DNA from: Acanthosoma haemorrhoidale
Lineage: Eukaryota > Arthropoda > Insecta > Hemiptera > Acanthosomatidae
Direction of reading: 5' to 3'
NCBI GenBank assembly: GCA_930367205.1
Contig: OV884015.1
Coordinates: forward strand, 79,685,341 to 79,749,340
DNA length: 64,000 nucleotides
Positions 1-10,415 of this stretch are shown piece after piece. Below the pieces are notes generated by a model. The model worked only from the letters and a program-made list of their open reading frames with translations, ran no database searches and was not told where the DNA came from. A program made the translations under genes and the position numbers. Every line of letters begins with the position of its first letter. The stretch's first letter is position 1.

Positions 1-287
1 CTTTTCATGGATCTTTGATCCACAAGTATCTTCCAAGTTTTGTCTTAAGCTATCCAAACCAGCCCATTTATATAATTTATTCTAAATGTTCATTAAAATT
101 ACTAAGTTTGTTCTAAAATAGGGAATGGTGAGAATTGTTACTTCCCAATTTTTGTAGGATAATTAATTGTGAGAGGTAAGGAGGTGAGGGTAACAACAAA
201 AAGTAATAGTTCATGAATAAACTATAAACTGTAAAAATAGTATTTTTACTTATAATAAATTGAAATAAAGTTTAATTTGTTTATCAG

Positions 288-341
288 GACTCTCCAATTA
301 CAAGAAAAGAAATATCTGAAAGACTTTCATCGCATAATAAA
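288..341 (+). CDS. Candidate internal exon of the unrecognised plus-strand gene
   Basis: A 54-nt stretch lies between an acceptor (tttatcag, ending at 287) and a weak donor (gtagga at 342). It is open in phase 0 and reads DSPITRKEISERLSSHNK. It would join in frame to the phase-0 exon at 1225. The polar, Ser/Lys/Glu-rich composition matches the exons downstream. The donor is poor and the exon is short, so this is less certain than the later exons. RNA evidence would settle it. Confidence 0.4.
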
Positions 342-1224
342 GTAGGATTGAATTTATTTATTTGGAATAAATTATGAATATAGTATCTGTCAATAGATGA
401 AAATATCATTTCCAGGTAAATAATTATAAACAGCATTTATTGTTTCCTTTTCCATTCTTTATCGAGACAAACTAAAAATATTAATAAATTAAAAAAAGGA
501 GGCAAGAACTTTTAATAATAATTTACCTGGAAATTAAAAATTATCAGTGAAACAGAGGAAAAACAACAAAAATATTATTGCTTTACTTAATTTAATTACT
601 GGTTAAGAAATTATATTATACAGGTATAGATTATGTATATATAGCTGCAAAACTAACAAATGAGACCCACATTAAAATAAATACACATATACAAACCCCG
701 GGAAAGAGAATAATGAATGAAATACAAATATAAAATTATTTGGAGACCAGCCATTAATTAGGTTAGCAAACACTTCAACATTTTCATAAGAAAGAAAAGC
801 CATGTCACAAGGTATAATGTACATATTTATAAACTGGGAGTTCATTGTTGATGAATTTTTAATTGAGTGGACAAATTTATGGAATATTGGCTTAAGTTGA
901 TGACAGAGAGATGTTAGATTTCGGTCAACCTAAGCTGATATCCTAACAAATACTTACACATGGATACATATTCATAGGTTTTTATTCAAAAATCTGTAAA
1001 TACATTCCAATCTTAGAATATTTAACATTGAAGCCACAAAACTTTCATAGTATACTGATAGATTCGTAATTTAAATTTCCAATGTAGCATCTGTAAGGAG
1101 TTCTGCAAGCTACTTTGTATCAGGTCCAAATATAAAAAAACAATATAAAAAGGAAAATGACTAATTAAGATAATTTGTTTGTAGACAAAGTGTATTTCTT
1201 AACATTTGAATTTCTTTTTTTTAG

Positions 1225-1347
1225 CTGCGTGAAGAATTGAGCCCAAATTCAAATTTACCTTCGTTAATGCATGAGAAATCAGAAATTGAAGACAAATCCG
1301 AATGGACTAACCTATATCATGAAGAAAATGGTGAATACTTGAAAAAG
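1225..1347 (+). CDS. Internal exon of an unrecognised protein-coding gene
   Basis: A pyrimidine-rich tract ending in ttttag (to 1224) precedes a 123-nt, 41-codon phase-0 open stretch that ends at AAAAAG|gtaaac. It encodes a polar segment starting LREELSPNSNLPSL and ending ENGEYLKK. It has no membrane segment and no domain I recognise. The next two exons are also phase 0 at their 5' ends, so the reading frame continues without a stop. This belongs to the C-terminal part of a gene whose 5' exons lie to the left of the window. Its function is unknown. Confidence 0.75.
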
Positions 1348-1595
1348 GTAAACAAATTAGTTCAAAGAATTGTGGCTATGTAGGTTTATTGTTTTAAGAT
1401 AGAATAATATCAACTTGTAAGATTATTTATGGCCTTGAAAAAATTAATTTATATTATTGCCTCAACAGCACAAGGCTAGGAGTTGCTATTAAGCTAAGGG
1501 GAAAAAATTCTTATATAACTACATATCATCTTCATTGCTTAACCAAGAAAATATGAAGGCAACAACAGAACACCAAGCATCAAATTTCAACAGAT

Positions 1596-1785
1596 TTTTT
1601 TTCTTTAGGGGATGTGGTTTCATTCAGTCTTCTAATAAAGAAAAATGAGAAGCTACTTAAATAAAAAAAACTAGTTAATCAGGCATAGAAAACTGAAACA
1701 AAGGTTGAAGAGAAATAGCCTAGTGCCAACCATTCTAATTGCTAAGTGGCACCTACCTGCTGAGTCGACAACCTCTCTTTATAAT
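1596..1785 (+). mobile_element. SINE-like repeat family 1, copy 1
   Basis: Shares ordered blocks with three other loci: a ctttaggggatg block, cattcag, aaatgagaagctacttaaat with an A run, then agcctagtgccaac near the end. It is truncated or degraded at the 5' side. It lies in an intron of the plus-strand gene. Confidence 0.55.
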
Positions 1786-2190
1786 TACCAAAGTTATTTA
1801 TTGAGTTAGATTCTCATTAAGGAAAGCTAGATTTTGTTTCAATGGTGACTCCACAGAATTACCCCAGCATTTATCCACTCGCCTTTTAGTAAGAAATCCT
1901 CCACTTTGCCGACTTATAGGTAATTTACACTCCAGCATTAAGTTATAACACTTGATTGAGCAATTGAGGGTATTAAATCACAAACATTGTATAACTAAAA
2001 TCCTGTCTCTTTAAGTAATCTAATAGCAGATATTTTTTTCTGTAATAAATTTTAAAATGTAATTTAAGTTCATCTTTTGTCTTGCTGAGATTGAGATAAT
2101 TGCTCAGTGTGCAAAAAGTTATTGCTATTTTTAAACTGTTATTATTCTATCATTTAAAACTTCTTATCAACTGTGTTTTTTATTTGCTAG

Positions 2191-2325
2191 ATACATGAAT
2201 ATGCCAAGAGCTCAATGATGAAAAATACAATAAACCAAATAAAACTTAAGTGGAAAGAGCAGGGAAGTAAAGGAAAAGATATGTCACAATCCGACACGAA
2301 CTTTGGACATTCTACGATAAATCCT
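2191..2325 (+). CDS. Internal exon of the same unrecognised gene
   Basis: The acceptor tatttgctag ends at 2190. The 135-nt exon (45 codons, phase 0 to phase 0) begins IHEYAKSSMMKNTINQIKLK and ends HSTINP. It is rich in Lys, Ser, Gln and Asn and looks like a disordered or helical tail. The donor is CCT|gtaatt, which is usable but weak. If splicing fails here, translation runs seven codons into the intron and stops at TAG 2344-2346, giving an alternative shorter C-terminus. The next exon is open only in the frame predicted by splicing at 2325, which supports the spliced model. Confidence 0.7.
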
Positions 2326-2384
2326 GTAATTCATAATATCATATAGTAGATATAATGCAGTTTTAACATTATTCATTCACCATA

Positions 2385-2545
2385 GATGTGCACATAGCTC
2401 TAATATCATTATGGGCTGACCACAAGAGAAAAATCATTTTATATTGTAATTTATGTCTGTATATTTCTTTGTATCTTTTTTTTTATTTCATTTCAATACT
2501 TCCAATCAACTCTACACATTTTTTGAAGTCATCCATGTTTGTCAA
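2385..2545. repeat. Local diverged repeat, copy A
   Basis: Shares an ordered series of blocks with 3737-3935: (t)aggctgacc-type start, a shared tataatttatgtc-type block, ctttgtatc, a T run, atttca, and caatcaac..cacactt. Order is kept, and base identity is roughly 65-70% by eye. It lies in the intron after exon 2191-2325. Its class is unknown. Confidence 0.55.
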
Positions 2546-3196
2546 TGAAGGCTTTGCCTCATGAAATGGTGTACTTATGGTTAGTAATAGTATGTGTGTG
2601 TGCAAGCTCCCAGCCAGCATTTTGAGACCAATCTAAAATTTACCAGCTTGATGTCACTTTCTTTACTTGATGTTAACTGCATGAGAACAAGTCTATGATT
2701 TTTTCACATCATGAACCAACCATATTACATTTATTAGCCAAATCCAGTCCAGTGATAAACTGTATCTATTTCATACAAAAAATTTCTTTCCATGTAGATG
2801 CTTCCAGAATGAGCCAGTCAGTAGTCAAGCAGCCTTTGCCATATGAAAGTGTTTTGGGTTCATTAAGACTGGCTCTTTTGGCTGAGTAATCTATGAAGAC
2901 ATGAAACAGGAGAGCATTTGGTAGTTCTCCAACAAAAATCCACCTTTAGCAAAAAATACAACTTATGATCATTATACTATAATTTTTTTGGACACCAGGA
3001 GAGAACCCTAATTCTAATATAGTTTGTGTCTATAGTATTTACTTCAATGAGTATAAAGTATGAGTTGGGTTAATGTATGAATATATCATATATTGCCCCA
3101 ATTCTTTTAAAGCTGAACCATTATATATAATCCATTGAAAAGTACTAAATAATTTTCCTAAACCATTCTTAACACCTGATGATTTTTTTTCTTCAG

Positions 3197-3288
3197 GACT
3201 CCGACCAGAATAGTGATCCCACAGAATTTAATTGGAATATAAATTTTGGAGTTAGCAAAAACCAATATAAAATTGACTCTTTTCCAGG
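3197..3288 (+). CDS. Internal exon of the same unrecognised gene
   Basis: A strong acceptor (ttttttttcttcag, ending at 3196) is followed by 92 nt and a strong donor (gtaagt at 3289). Only phase 0 is open; the other two frames hit stops. It reads DSDQNSDPTEFNWNINFGVS and continues to DSFP plus two bases of a Gly codon. The acidic, Asn-rich opening gives way to a short aromatic patch (FNWNINFGV). The exon ends in phase 2, which fits the terminal exon at 3490. Confidence 0.75.
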
Positions 3289-3489
3289 GTAAGTAAAAAA
3301 TGAAACAATGATATGCAAATCACAATAATAATAAATTTTTCAATAATCGTCATTTATTATTTGCGATTAATAGGGTATTTTTTGTTAAATAAATATTCTT
3401 CTTAGTTAATATATTCTCATCTATCTTACAACTTTTACTTAATCAAGATAAATTCTTTTAGGTATACTAACATATTTTTTTTTTGTCAG

Positions 3490-3553
3490 CAGTGCCAACA
3501 GCAGTCGTAACAGCATTCGAAACAGCACTTCCCAGAAGCCAAGGCGAAAATGA
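3490..3553 (+). CDS. Terminal exon of the unrecognised gene, with stop codon
   Basis: The acceptor ttttgtcag ends at 3489. The first base completes the split Gly codon, and the frame then reads SANSSRNSIRNSTSQKPRRK to TGA at 3551-3553. The tail is basic and Ser/Asn-rich with an imperfect R-N-S repeat, as in a disordered, phosphorylatable or nuclear-targeting C-terminus (inference). The acceptor is a tandem CAGCAG, so a second splice site three bases on would drop a single Ser while keeping frame. AATAAA signals lie at 3695 and 3860. Confidence 0.7.
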
Positions 3554-3694
3554 GATCTAAGTAATAGGAAAAATGTGAACTGAACAGTGGTAGTGGTAAG
3601 ATGTCATTAAAGAAGCTGAAAGATCTGTGATGCATGACATTCAAAGTGAAATTCCCTCCATTGGGCTTTAAAATATGTAAGGCATTAATGATTA

Positions 3695-3700
3695 AATAAA
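3695..3700 (+). promoter_or_regulatory. Candidate poly(A) signal AATAAA
   Basis: A canonical AATAAA lies 142 nt after the TGA of the plus-strand gene. In this AT-rich DNA the hexamer is common, so position is the only support. Confidence 0.35.
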
Positions 3701-3736
3701 TCAATGAAGGCAATTTAAATTATGGAAAAATTGAGT

Positions 3737-3935
3737 TATGTGTATGTGATAAGTTATTATAGGCTAACCAAAAGAAACAAATTACATTATATTATAATTT
3801 ATGTCAGCTAGACATACTTCTTTGTACCTTTTTGTTATTCTTAGGAGACAATGTCACAGAATAAAAACTTTTTTTTTAATTCATTTTATTTCAAGGTTTG
3901 CAATCAACCCATCACACTTGTGAACATTATGCACT
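3737..3935. repeat. Local diverged repeat, copy B
   Basis: Partner of 2385-2545 in the same orientation, 1.35 kb away, with an extra segment of about 35 nt (aggagacaatgtcacagaat region). It falls in the probable 3' UTR. On the minus strand both copies have an A-rich stretch in the middle, as a transposon tail would, but no coding trace is clear. Confidence 0.55.
3860..3865 (+). promoter_or_regulatory. Second candidate poly(A) signal AATAAA
   Basis: An alternative AATAAA lies 307 nt after the same stop codon. It sits inside the local repeat copy at 3737-3935, so it may belong to the repeat rather than the gene. Confidence 0.25.
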
Positions 3936-4685
3936 TACCTGCAACCAAACTGTTCATTCAACCAAAATCCCATTGTTCTGAAGATGATCTTATGAAATAT
4001 TAATATTATGCTCCTTCTTAGCTAGAATTGAAGTACTTTAATTACACATGCTTTCTGTTGACCTACAATTCAGCATTTCATTTCTCACAGCATCTTATTT
4101 TGACCAGGAAAGCTCAGCAGTCAAAGGTTTAAGAGAAGAAAAATTATAAATCTGGTTACTAACCTCTAAGACCTTTATCTAATGACATTAACTTCCACTG
4201 TCAGGTTTACTGTAGTGGTCAACTGAAATTAACCAAATGATGAGAAGATAAAATAATTTATCTGGCATGATGAAGTCTGTATATAACTTTTTTCGGTATC
4301 AGATTGAGAATGTAATTAATTAGTATCTGTTGGGATGACACAATATAAAGGTGACGACTACAAGAGATGGACAATACAATAGAATGTCATCTAGTATCAT
4401 GAAGCAATCTTATTTCAAGACATATCAAAATTTTATATGAATGTCATTTTACAGGCACTCATACCTTGGATATGACACTTTTTCGCTTTAACAACCAATA
4501 AATCAGGGTTGTATAACTTCTAGAATAACTGAGGTGTTATTTAGTAAGTAAATTGAGACATATCAGATGGCTAGGATAATGGATCTACTGCTTTAAATAT
4601 TTCAGAAAGATAGCGACATCATGATCTTGTTTAACTCACAATAAAGTAATGTAATTCTGTTTTATTTAAATAGTTTCAGATATTA

Positions 4686-4699
4686 CCACCAGGTGGCAG
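4686..4699 (+). promoter_or_regulatory. CTCF-type binding site core
   Basis: CCACCAGGTGGCAG fits the CTCF core consensus CCASYAGRKGGCRS at every position and stands out in AT-rich surroundings. It lies between the 3' ends of two convergent genes, a usual insulator position. Occupancy is inferred, not shown. Confidence 0.45.
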
Positions 4700-6053
4700 C
4701 ATTATTATATAGTGTTATATATACTCAATATTTTTTATTTTTTCGACTGATTATTTAGCAGGTTGTCGAAGTGGTTCATGGTTACTGTCATTGCGACTGG
4801 CTGAGTTGTATAATCCCTTACATCAGTAGCTAATACATTATTTCAAGAATATGCTTTCTTTCAGCCTATACACACACTGGTGTAGGATATTTTTCGATTT
4901 ATTGTTTCTGCTCTCTTATTTAACATTTTTTAAATTTTTAGGCCAATTCAAGACCTCTATAAAATGCACCTAGCTTACAGTACATGTCGGTATATAGAAA
5001 TGTACTACATACTTACAATAAATTTCCGGAACGTTTTTATCAATAAAATTTGAAATCTAAAGATTTAGAGAAAAAAAACAGTTGTACAGGATTTCATTGA
5101 ACCCAATTTTTCGAGTTATTAGGATTGTTTTTCCTCTCTATCTTATTAAGGAATATTTCAAACAAATCCTTCAGAGCTCATCAAATCATTCAATATTTGT
5201 AATAAATACATACATAAAAAACATTCACTGGAACACTTATTAGACTGATCAGTTTTGGTAACTGATCCTTCTGGCTTATGATGATTAATTATTTAATGTA
5301 AATAAAAAAGAATGATGATAAATATAAGCAAAGCAAATAAGATTTTTTAAAATATTATTCCAAGATCAACTTTAATAATATAAGGACGATTCCACTGAAT
5401 GAAGAAACCCTTTCCGCCAATTGTCTTTTTTTTTGCAAATTCCATTTAGCATATTTTTTTCATTTATGACTTATGAAACACTTTTTATTAAAACAGTAGT
5501 GTACTTACTTTGACTATTTTCAAAACTATTTTTCTAAAGAAGTTAATGAATAAAAGCAAATTCACTACAAAGGTTTTTGAGTAAATGCATTCAAATTTAT
5601 TAATACAATATTAAAGAATTGCCTTCATAATTTAACTGTGTCAATATCCTATGTGTACTTAATGCTTAATGGTTTGTTAGAGTTACCAAAAGTATCATTC
5701 CATTCTCAAAGAAATATAAAGACAATATAAAACATATTAAAGGGTAGTTAAAAGTGTCTGAACAATTCCGTTTCAGTAAAATATTGAAGACTAATCAAAG
5801 CTTCACCCACAATGCGTGATAATAATGATTTTCATTAGTTGTCTGTGAGTTAGAAGTGCTTTCTGTTGGAACTTAATCTAAAATATATATTGTTTTTTTT
5901 CCTCATATAAATAACAAAAATATATGAAATTAAACAACACACAATAAGAAAAAAATAGTGTATTTGAAACTTTTTGATTGTCACAAGTTAATACATATAA
6001 AACAAACAAAAGTTAAATTACAAACAATTTAATAATAATAATTTCTTAAGAAA

Positions 6054-6242
6054 TCATTTATTTTTTGATAGGGTACGCTGTTTCTCGGCGAACTGAACTA
6101 TCTTCTCATCTACAGCCAACCCCTTTCTTCTTCTGACGGAGTTCATATATTCTCTTGCCCTATTACCAGTGTCAGATTTTTCCCCAAAATGAGCAATTTC
6201 TTCTTCAGTGCTGGGAGACCAAAATGGGTCAATATCTACAAC
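6054..6242 (-). CDS. EFL1: EFL1 terminal exon (C-terminal extension of elongation factor-like GTPase 1)
   Basis: On the minus strand an acceptor (gactgtttcag) precedes 189 nt encoding 62 residues and TGA (complement of 6054-6056). The peptide starts [20 protein letters not shown] and ends [12 protein letters not shown]. This is the C-terminal tail that follows domain V in EFL1 (EFTUD1; yeast Ria1): a DPFW motif, then FGEK, then an RKGL block and the conserved [10 protein letters not shown] terminus. EFL1 is a cytoplasmic EF-2-like GTPase that with SBDS evicts eIF6 from new 60S subunits. The exon joins in phase 0 to 43428-43612, giving [13 protein letters not shown] across the junction. An AATAAA (complement of 6057-6062) lies within the last codons, just before the stop. 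Confidence 0.95.
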   Translation of the reverse strand, partial: VVDIDPFWSPSTEEEIAHFGEKSDTGNRAREYMNSVRRRKGLAVDEKIVQFAEKQRTLSKNK

Positions 6243-6464
6243 CTGAAACAGTCAATTTGAAATTTGTATTATTATAATTATAGTAGCTTTCAAATGTTCA
6301 TTGATATCACATAATTAAATGTTTAAAATAATACTTTAACCCAAATATGGGGGATTCTTCTAGATAATAATATTTCTGTTTTTCTTTGGAAAAAAAAAAT
6401 TAAGAATATATCAAAGCAGTTGTGATCCATTCAACTGGATTCATATAATACAATATTTACAACT

Positions 6465-6560
6465 ACACACAGCCCAGAGGCCTCCCCAACACTATTGATT
6501 GTCATATCTCTCATAAACCAAGAATGCGAGAGCCACAGGCACTCAGGCATTTAGAGAAAT
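6465..6560 (-). repeat. Dispersed repeat family 2, copy 1
   Basis: Read on the minus strand it shows gcctgtggctctcgcattc, then gaggcctctgggctgtgtg and ttgtaaatattgtat. The same ordered blocks occur at 7530, 47950 and 52280. Confidence 0.5.
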
Positions 6561-7529
6561 TTTTCCAAGCTAGGATTCCCATCGTTGTAAATTAGAAAAG
6601 GTCATGAGGTACTGGGGCTTTATCCTTGAAGGAATTTTATAAAGATTTGTGGAACTGTACAGTACTCTGTTGGGTATTAGAGTAATTGGATAACTTTTGT
6701 GAACTTTGAAGAATCATTTTAAGACTATGATATGTCCTGTTACTAATGTGACAATGGGATTTAATTGTTCTTAGGACTTTTAATTGAAAGGATTTGATGA
6801 TTGGCCATCTTGCTGTGCCCTATAACTATTGTCCAAATAGGTTTTTGTATGACTTTGATAATTAGCACTTTACATTCAACTTGTTACTTTATTGTTCAGC
6901 TATGAGGCTTTTTATATGAAGCAACTTTTTCTATGCTTTTATGTTGTGCTTTTTCACATTATTTTAAATAACAGACTGAGGGATTTTTAAATTGAAGTTA
7001 TTTGATTCTGGTAGATCTGGAAGAACCTAATGCAAATAGTTGCAGTACAATGTAGTTAGTTTTGTGACCAAAACCTAGATACTAGGTTTTCACAAAAGTT
7101 GTTCAGCATGAAAACATTGTACATAAAATAAGCAACATATTAAATCCTTATACTATACCTGTCTTTGCATTTTATTTAGTATTATATATTGCAACTTACT
7201 GAGAATGCCTGAAGAAAAAATTGTGATTTTCTTTCATTTAAGAAACTAGTGGAAAAAAGGATCGAGTGCAAATGTAGCAGCATTCAAAGAAATTTGTTCA
7301 GTGGACTGTGAAGGGGTTCTGGATTTAAATAAGGCTATGCTTTGGTTCAGAAGTTTCAATAATGGGCGTATAATCAAACACTTCTCAGGTGTTCCGTTTT
7401 AATTTTTGAAATGAACCAGTTGTATGCACAAGAACATTTAGTTTAATTTAAATAAACAACTTTATTCTATAATTTATATATGCTGAGAGCAAAATTAATC
7501 TCTTAGGTCAGGCTACCATCAGGACTGGC

Positions 7530-7745
7530 TACCAACCCCACTCATGTCATGAGTATCTGTGGCTCTCTTGCCTTATTTGTGGCCTTTGCCACAAGTGAAA
7601 TGGTTGGAGAGTGAGGCGGGGAGTGCTACCTTGCCCCGACTTCTCCACCAGCTCTACTGGGGAAATCCTCAGGGGCCTGGGCCTGGGTGCTCCAGTGGAG
7701 ATTTTATAAGTGCGTATTGTATGAATATTGGTATGACTGTGAACT
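7530..7745 (+). repeat. Dispersed repeat family 2, copy 2
   Basis: GC-rich relative to its flanks. Contains catgagtatctgtggctctc, a gagtgaggcggggag core and ggggcctgggcctggg, followed by gtattgtatgaatatt. The 62-codon open frame here is short and I do not treat it as a gene. Confidence 0.5.
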
Positions 7746-8658
7746 GAAATTATAATTTCACAAATAATGTTTTTTTTTAAAAAATCATCCTATGCCCTGA
7801 AAGGATTTTTAGGATATCTAACCAAAGAATCATTCTAGGCTGTTATTGATGGTTGTGGGGGGGGGGGGTTGGATTAAATTAATAGATAATTCAATTTATT
7901 CTTTCTGTATTTACATTTAAAATCTACAATTTAGTTCATAATTGAATTAAATTAAAATTTAGTGCTTAAAAATTATGAGGATGACCTTAATTTTCAATAC
8001 ATTAATGTTTTGTTATAAAGGGGCATCAAACAAGTTAAATGCAGATGTATTTGCAGGGATAATAAACCAAAGACATGTGTGTGTGTGTGTGATTAAAAAA
8101 ATAAATATTTTCCAAGCATTTGGAGTATAGTGACAAATTAAAGGAATCCACGCATTGATCAATAATACCTATTATATGCTGGGCTTGGGTAAATTGGAAA
8201 TCACATAAAATCATCAATCTTTAATGCCAGATATTTAAATCAGTAATAAACATCTTACTATTTGTGTGCACAGAATTATTAATTGTTATGTAAGAGTTTA
8301 TTCATTCATACATGTGAAACCGCTCATAGAGTATACACAATATTTGAAAACACTACAAGGAAGAGGGAGGTAAAATGCAAGTAATTCATTCACTCCCGGA
8401 CACCATACTCCAATATGTTGCTTTTTATCCTAATTTTATAAACACAATAATATATCAATAAAAAATATTAAACATAAATTGTTGTAATTACTTAAAATAA
8501 GTGAAATTTTCTTCAATAAATAAAATTACTTTAATTGCCTTCTAATAGATTTAGCCCATTTATTTTTTGTTTTTTTAATATGTGTATTTATTAACACAAA
8601 GGCACTGCGGGATGAGCCTATGCAACATAAGTCACATTGATGAAGGATCTTTTGTGTA

Positions 8659-8955
8659 CAGGGTGTAACGTTAATGATACCCAAAACATAGGGAAGTGAT
8701 AGTAGACCTCAAATGCTACAGAAAAGTTCACTTGGCTTATGGTCCAATAAATACCGAACAGGGAAAGAGTAAATTTTAATTTTTTGTTTTTGTAAGGGTG
8801 TCAAATTTTTTGTTGAATACGAAGCGATAACTAAAAAAACTATTTAAGTTAGGTAATTCCCAATTGCAGGATCGTAAAAAAAATTTCTTTATAAACAAGT
8901 AGAATTTGTCTTAGTAAAAACCATTTGAAGGAGGCTTTCAGTTCTGTTTTTTGTA
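8659..8955 (+). repeat. Left terminal inverted repeat of the mariner-like element
   Basis: Pairs with 10135-10415. It runs from CAGGGTGTAAC to ccatttgaaggagg, with several small indels between arms. Confidence 0.8.
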
Positions 8956-9289
8956 AAATCATGAATTGTTCCCGATTTTATTTTTTTTTTTTTTCAGCCT
9001 CCTACAGGACAGCAGATTCCCCACTTTTAGAAAACTTTGCTTGTTTAACAAGCTTTAAGTCCATGTTTCATTAAGTCAAGGCAAATTGCCTAAATTATTT
9101 TCATGAAAACCTAAACAGGGTGAGCATATCATATGGAAGCGAAAAGTGGACGTAAGGGGGTCAATAGAAAATAAAATTATTCAATATGTTTTTTAAGTAA
9201 TTCTTTGCAAAGGAATGAATAATCTAATCCCCCTCAAAAAAAATTAAATACTTTTTAAACCTTGAGACAAAAACTGTGTTTTGTTTCGG

Positions 9290-9764
9290 GTGAACGTTTG
9301 GCTTGCGATAATGGGTAAATGTCTCCTTAGGCCAGAATTCATTGCTGATAGATTCAATTCAGCTGAATTCTTAGAAATTCTCAGAGCTATTAGAAAATAA
9401 GCTTCCTGTACTTTTGGAAGATATTCCGGTTGCTTAATGGGAAGGTAGTTAGTTTCAAACGGATGGCTCAGCATGTGGCTGAGGAGTGACTGCGGGACTT
9501 TACAGGCATTTGGGGATAGGTGGACATGTCCAGTGAGATGGCCGGACAGAAGTCTGGACTTTTATGTCCACACCTGAAACACCTCTGGTCTTTTATGTCT
9601 GGGGGAAGTTGAAGATAATGGTCTATTCCGAACCTATTGAGAAGAGGAACCATCTACTTGAAGGAATAAGGATTTACAAGGCCCTTGAAGCAGCTGATGC
9701 CGTGTAGGAAAGGACAAGGGAGACGCATCCCCTGGGTGGAGGGCACATTGAAAATTTTCATTAA
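9290..9764 (+). pseudogene. Decayed mariner-type transposase, C-terminal half
   Basis: Three frames must be combined. At 9290-9397 the frame gives VNVWLAIMGKCLLRPEF, the DDE-core strand typical of these insect transposases. Around 9440-9570 there are traces of FQTDGSA and RWPDRS, where the family has a Q-D-G-A motif and a W-P-x-R-S-P-D motif with the second catalytic Asp. From 9591 the frame gives YVWGKLKIMVYSEPIEKR, and the tail ends GGGHIENF. Stops at 9398 and 9705 plus frameshifts show it cannot encode an active enzyme. No N-terminal HTH could be read. Confidence 0.8.
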
Positions 9765-10134
9765 AATACACATTTGATATTATCACTACCAGGAATATTA
9801 AGTATTATTAAATTTTATTATTTTAAGTCAATTTGTAAATTTCATTATTTTTAAAGAATTTCATTTGTTATATCCATATTAAATATTTTAGTTTACGTAT
9901 TTTTTATTAATAAAAAGTGTATTTTAGTAATTAATTTATTACAATACATCCCAGGTCACAGAAAAAAAGTAACAACAGCTTTTTACTAATTTATTGTAAT
10001 TATTTTTGCTGAAAACATTTTGAGGAGACAGAATTTAACTTCACATATTTGTTTTACAAAACTGGAGGCGAATATCCGCTTATTCGTTAACAGATTATCC
10101 GCTTATCCGTTATTTTACGAAAAACAGAATTTTG

Positions 10135-10415
10135 CGTAATTTAGCCACTTAAACTTAAAAGCCCCCTTCAAATGGTTTTTACAAAGACAAATTCTACTTG
10201 TTTTTGAAGAAAATTTCAAGTTTAGGATGCTGAAATTGGAAATTATCGAACTTAAATAGTTTTTTAGTTATCGCTACCTATTCAACAAAAAATTTGACAA
10301 CCTTAAATTTTGTGTTTACTCTTTCCCTGTTCGTTATTGGACCATACGAACTTTTCTGTTGCATTTGAGGTCTACTACCACTCCTTAAGTTTTACATAGT
10401 TTATGTTACACCTTG
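10135..10415 (-). repeat. Right terminal inverted repeat of the mariner-like element
   Basis: Reverse complement of the left arm, estimated at 80-85% identity. Just inside it a short motif, tccgcttat(t/c)cgtta, is tandemly repeated (10074-10117). Confidence 0.8.

Larger units (their letters stand above)
3554..6053. other. Intergenic region between convergent genes
   Basis: Contains the 3' UTR candidates of the plus-strand gene, repeat copy B, the CTCF-type site at 4686-4699 and the presumed EFL1 3' UTR below 6054. Otherwise it is AT-rich and I see no further gene. Confidence 0.6.
8659..10415 (+). mobile_element. Mariner-like DNA transposon with long terminal inverted repeats, inactive
   Basis: Flanked by TA on both sides (8657-8658 and 10416-10417). 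The ends read CAGGGTGTAAC and its near complement GTTACACCTTG. Inverted arms of about 280-300 bp (8659-8955 and 10135-10415) match in long blocks such as gtagacctcaaatg, acagggaaagagtaaa, tttgttgaat and aagtagaatttgtct. Between them lies a decayed transposase reading in the plus direction. The TA target and the protein remnants place it in the Tc1/mariner superfamily. Confidence 0.85.

Noticed and set aside
158..175. Possible 18-nt micro-exon between tttttgtag and gtaagg
   Set aside because: Two frames give no useful peptide and one has a stop; it is too short to judge without transcripts.
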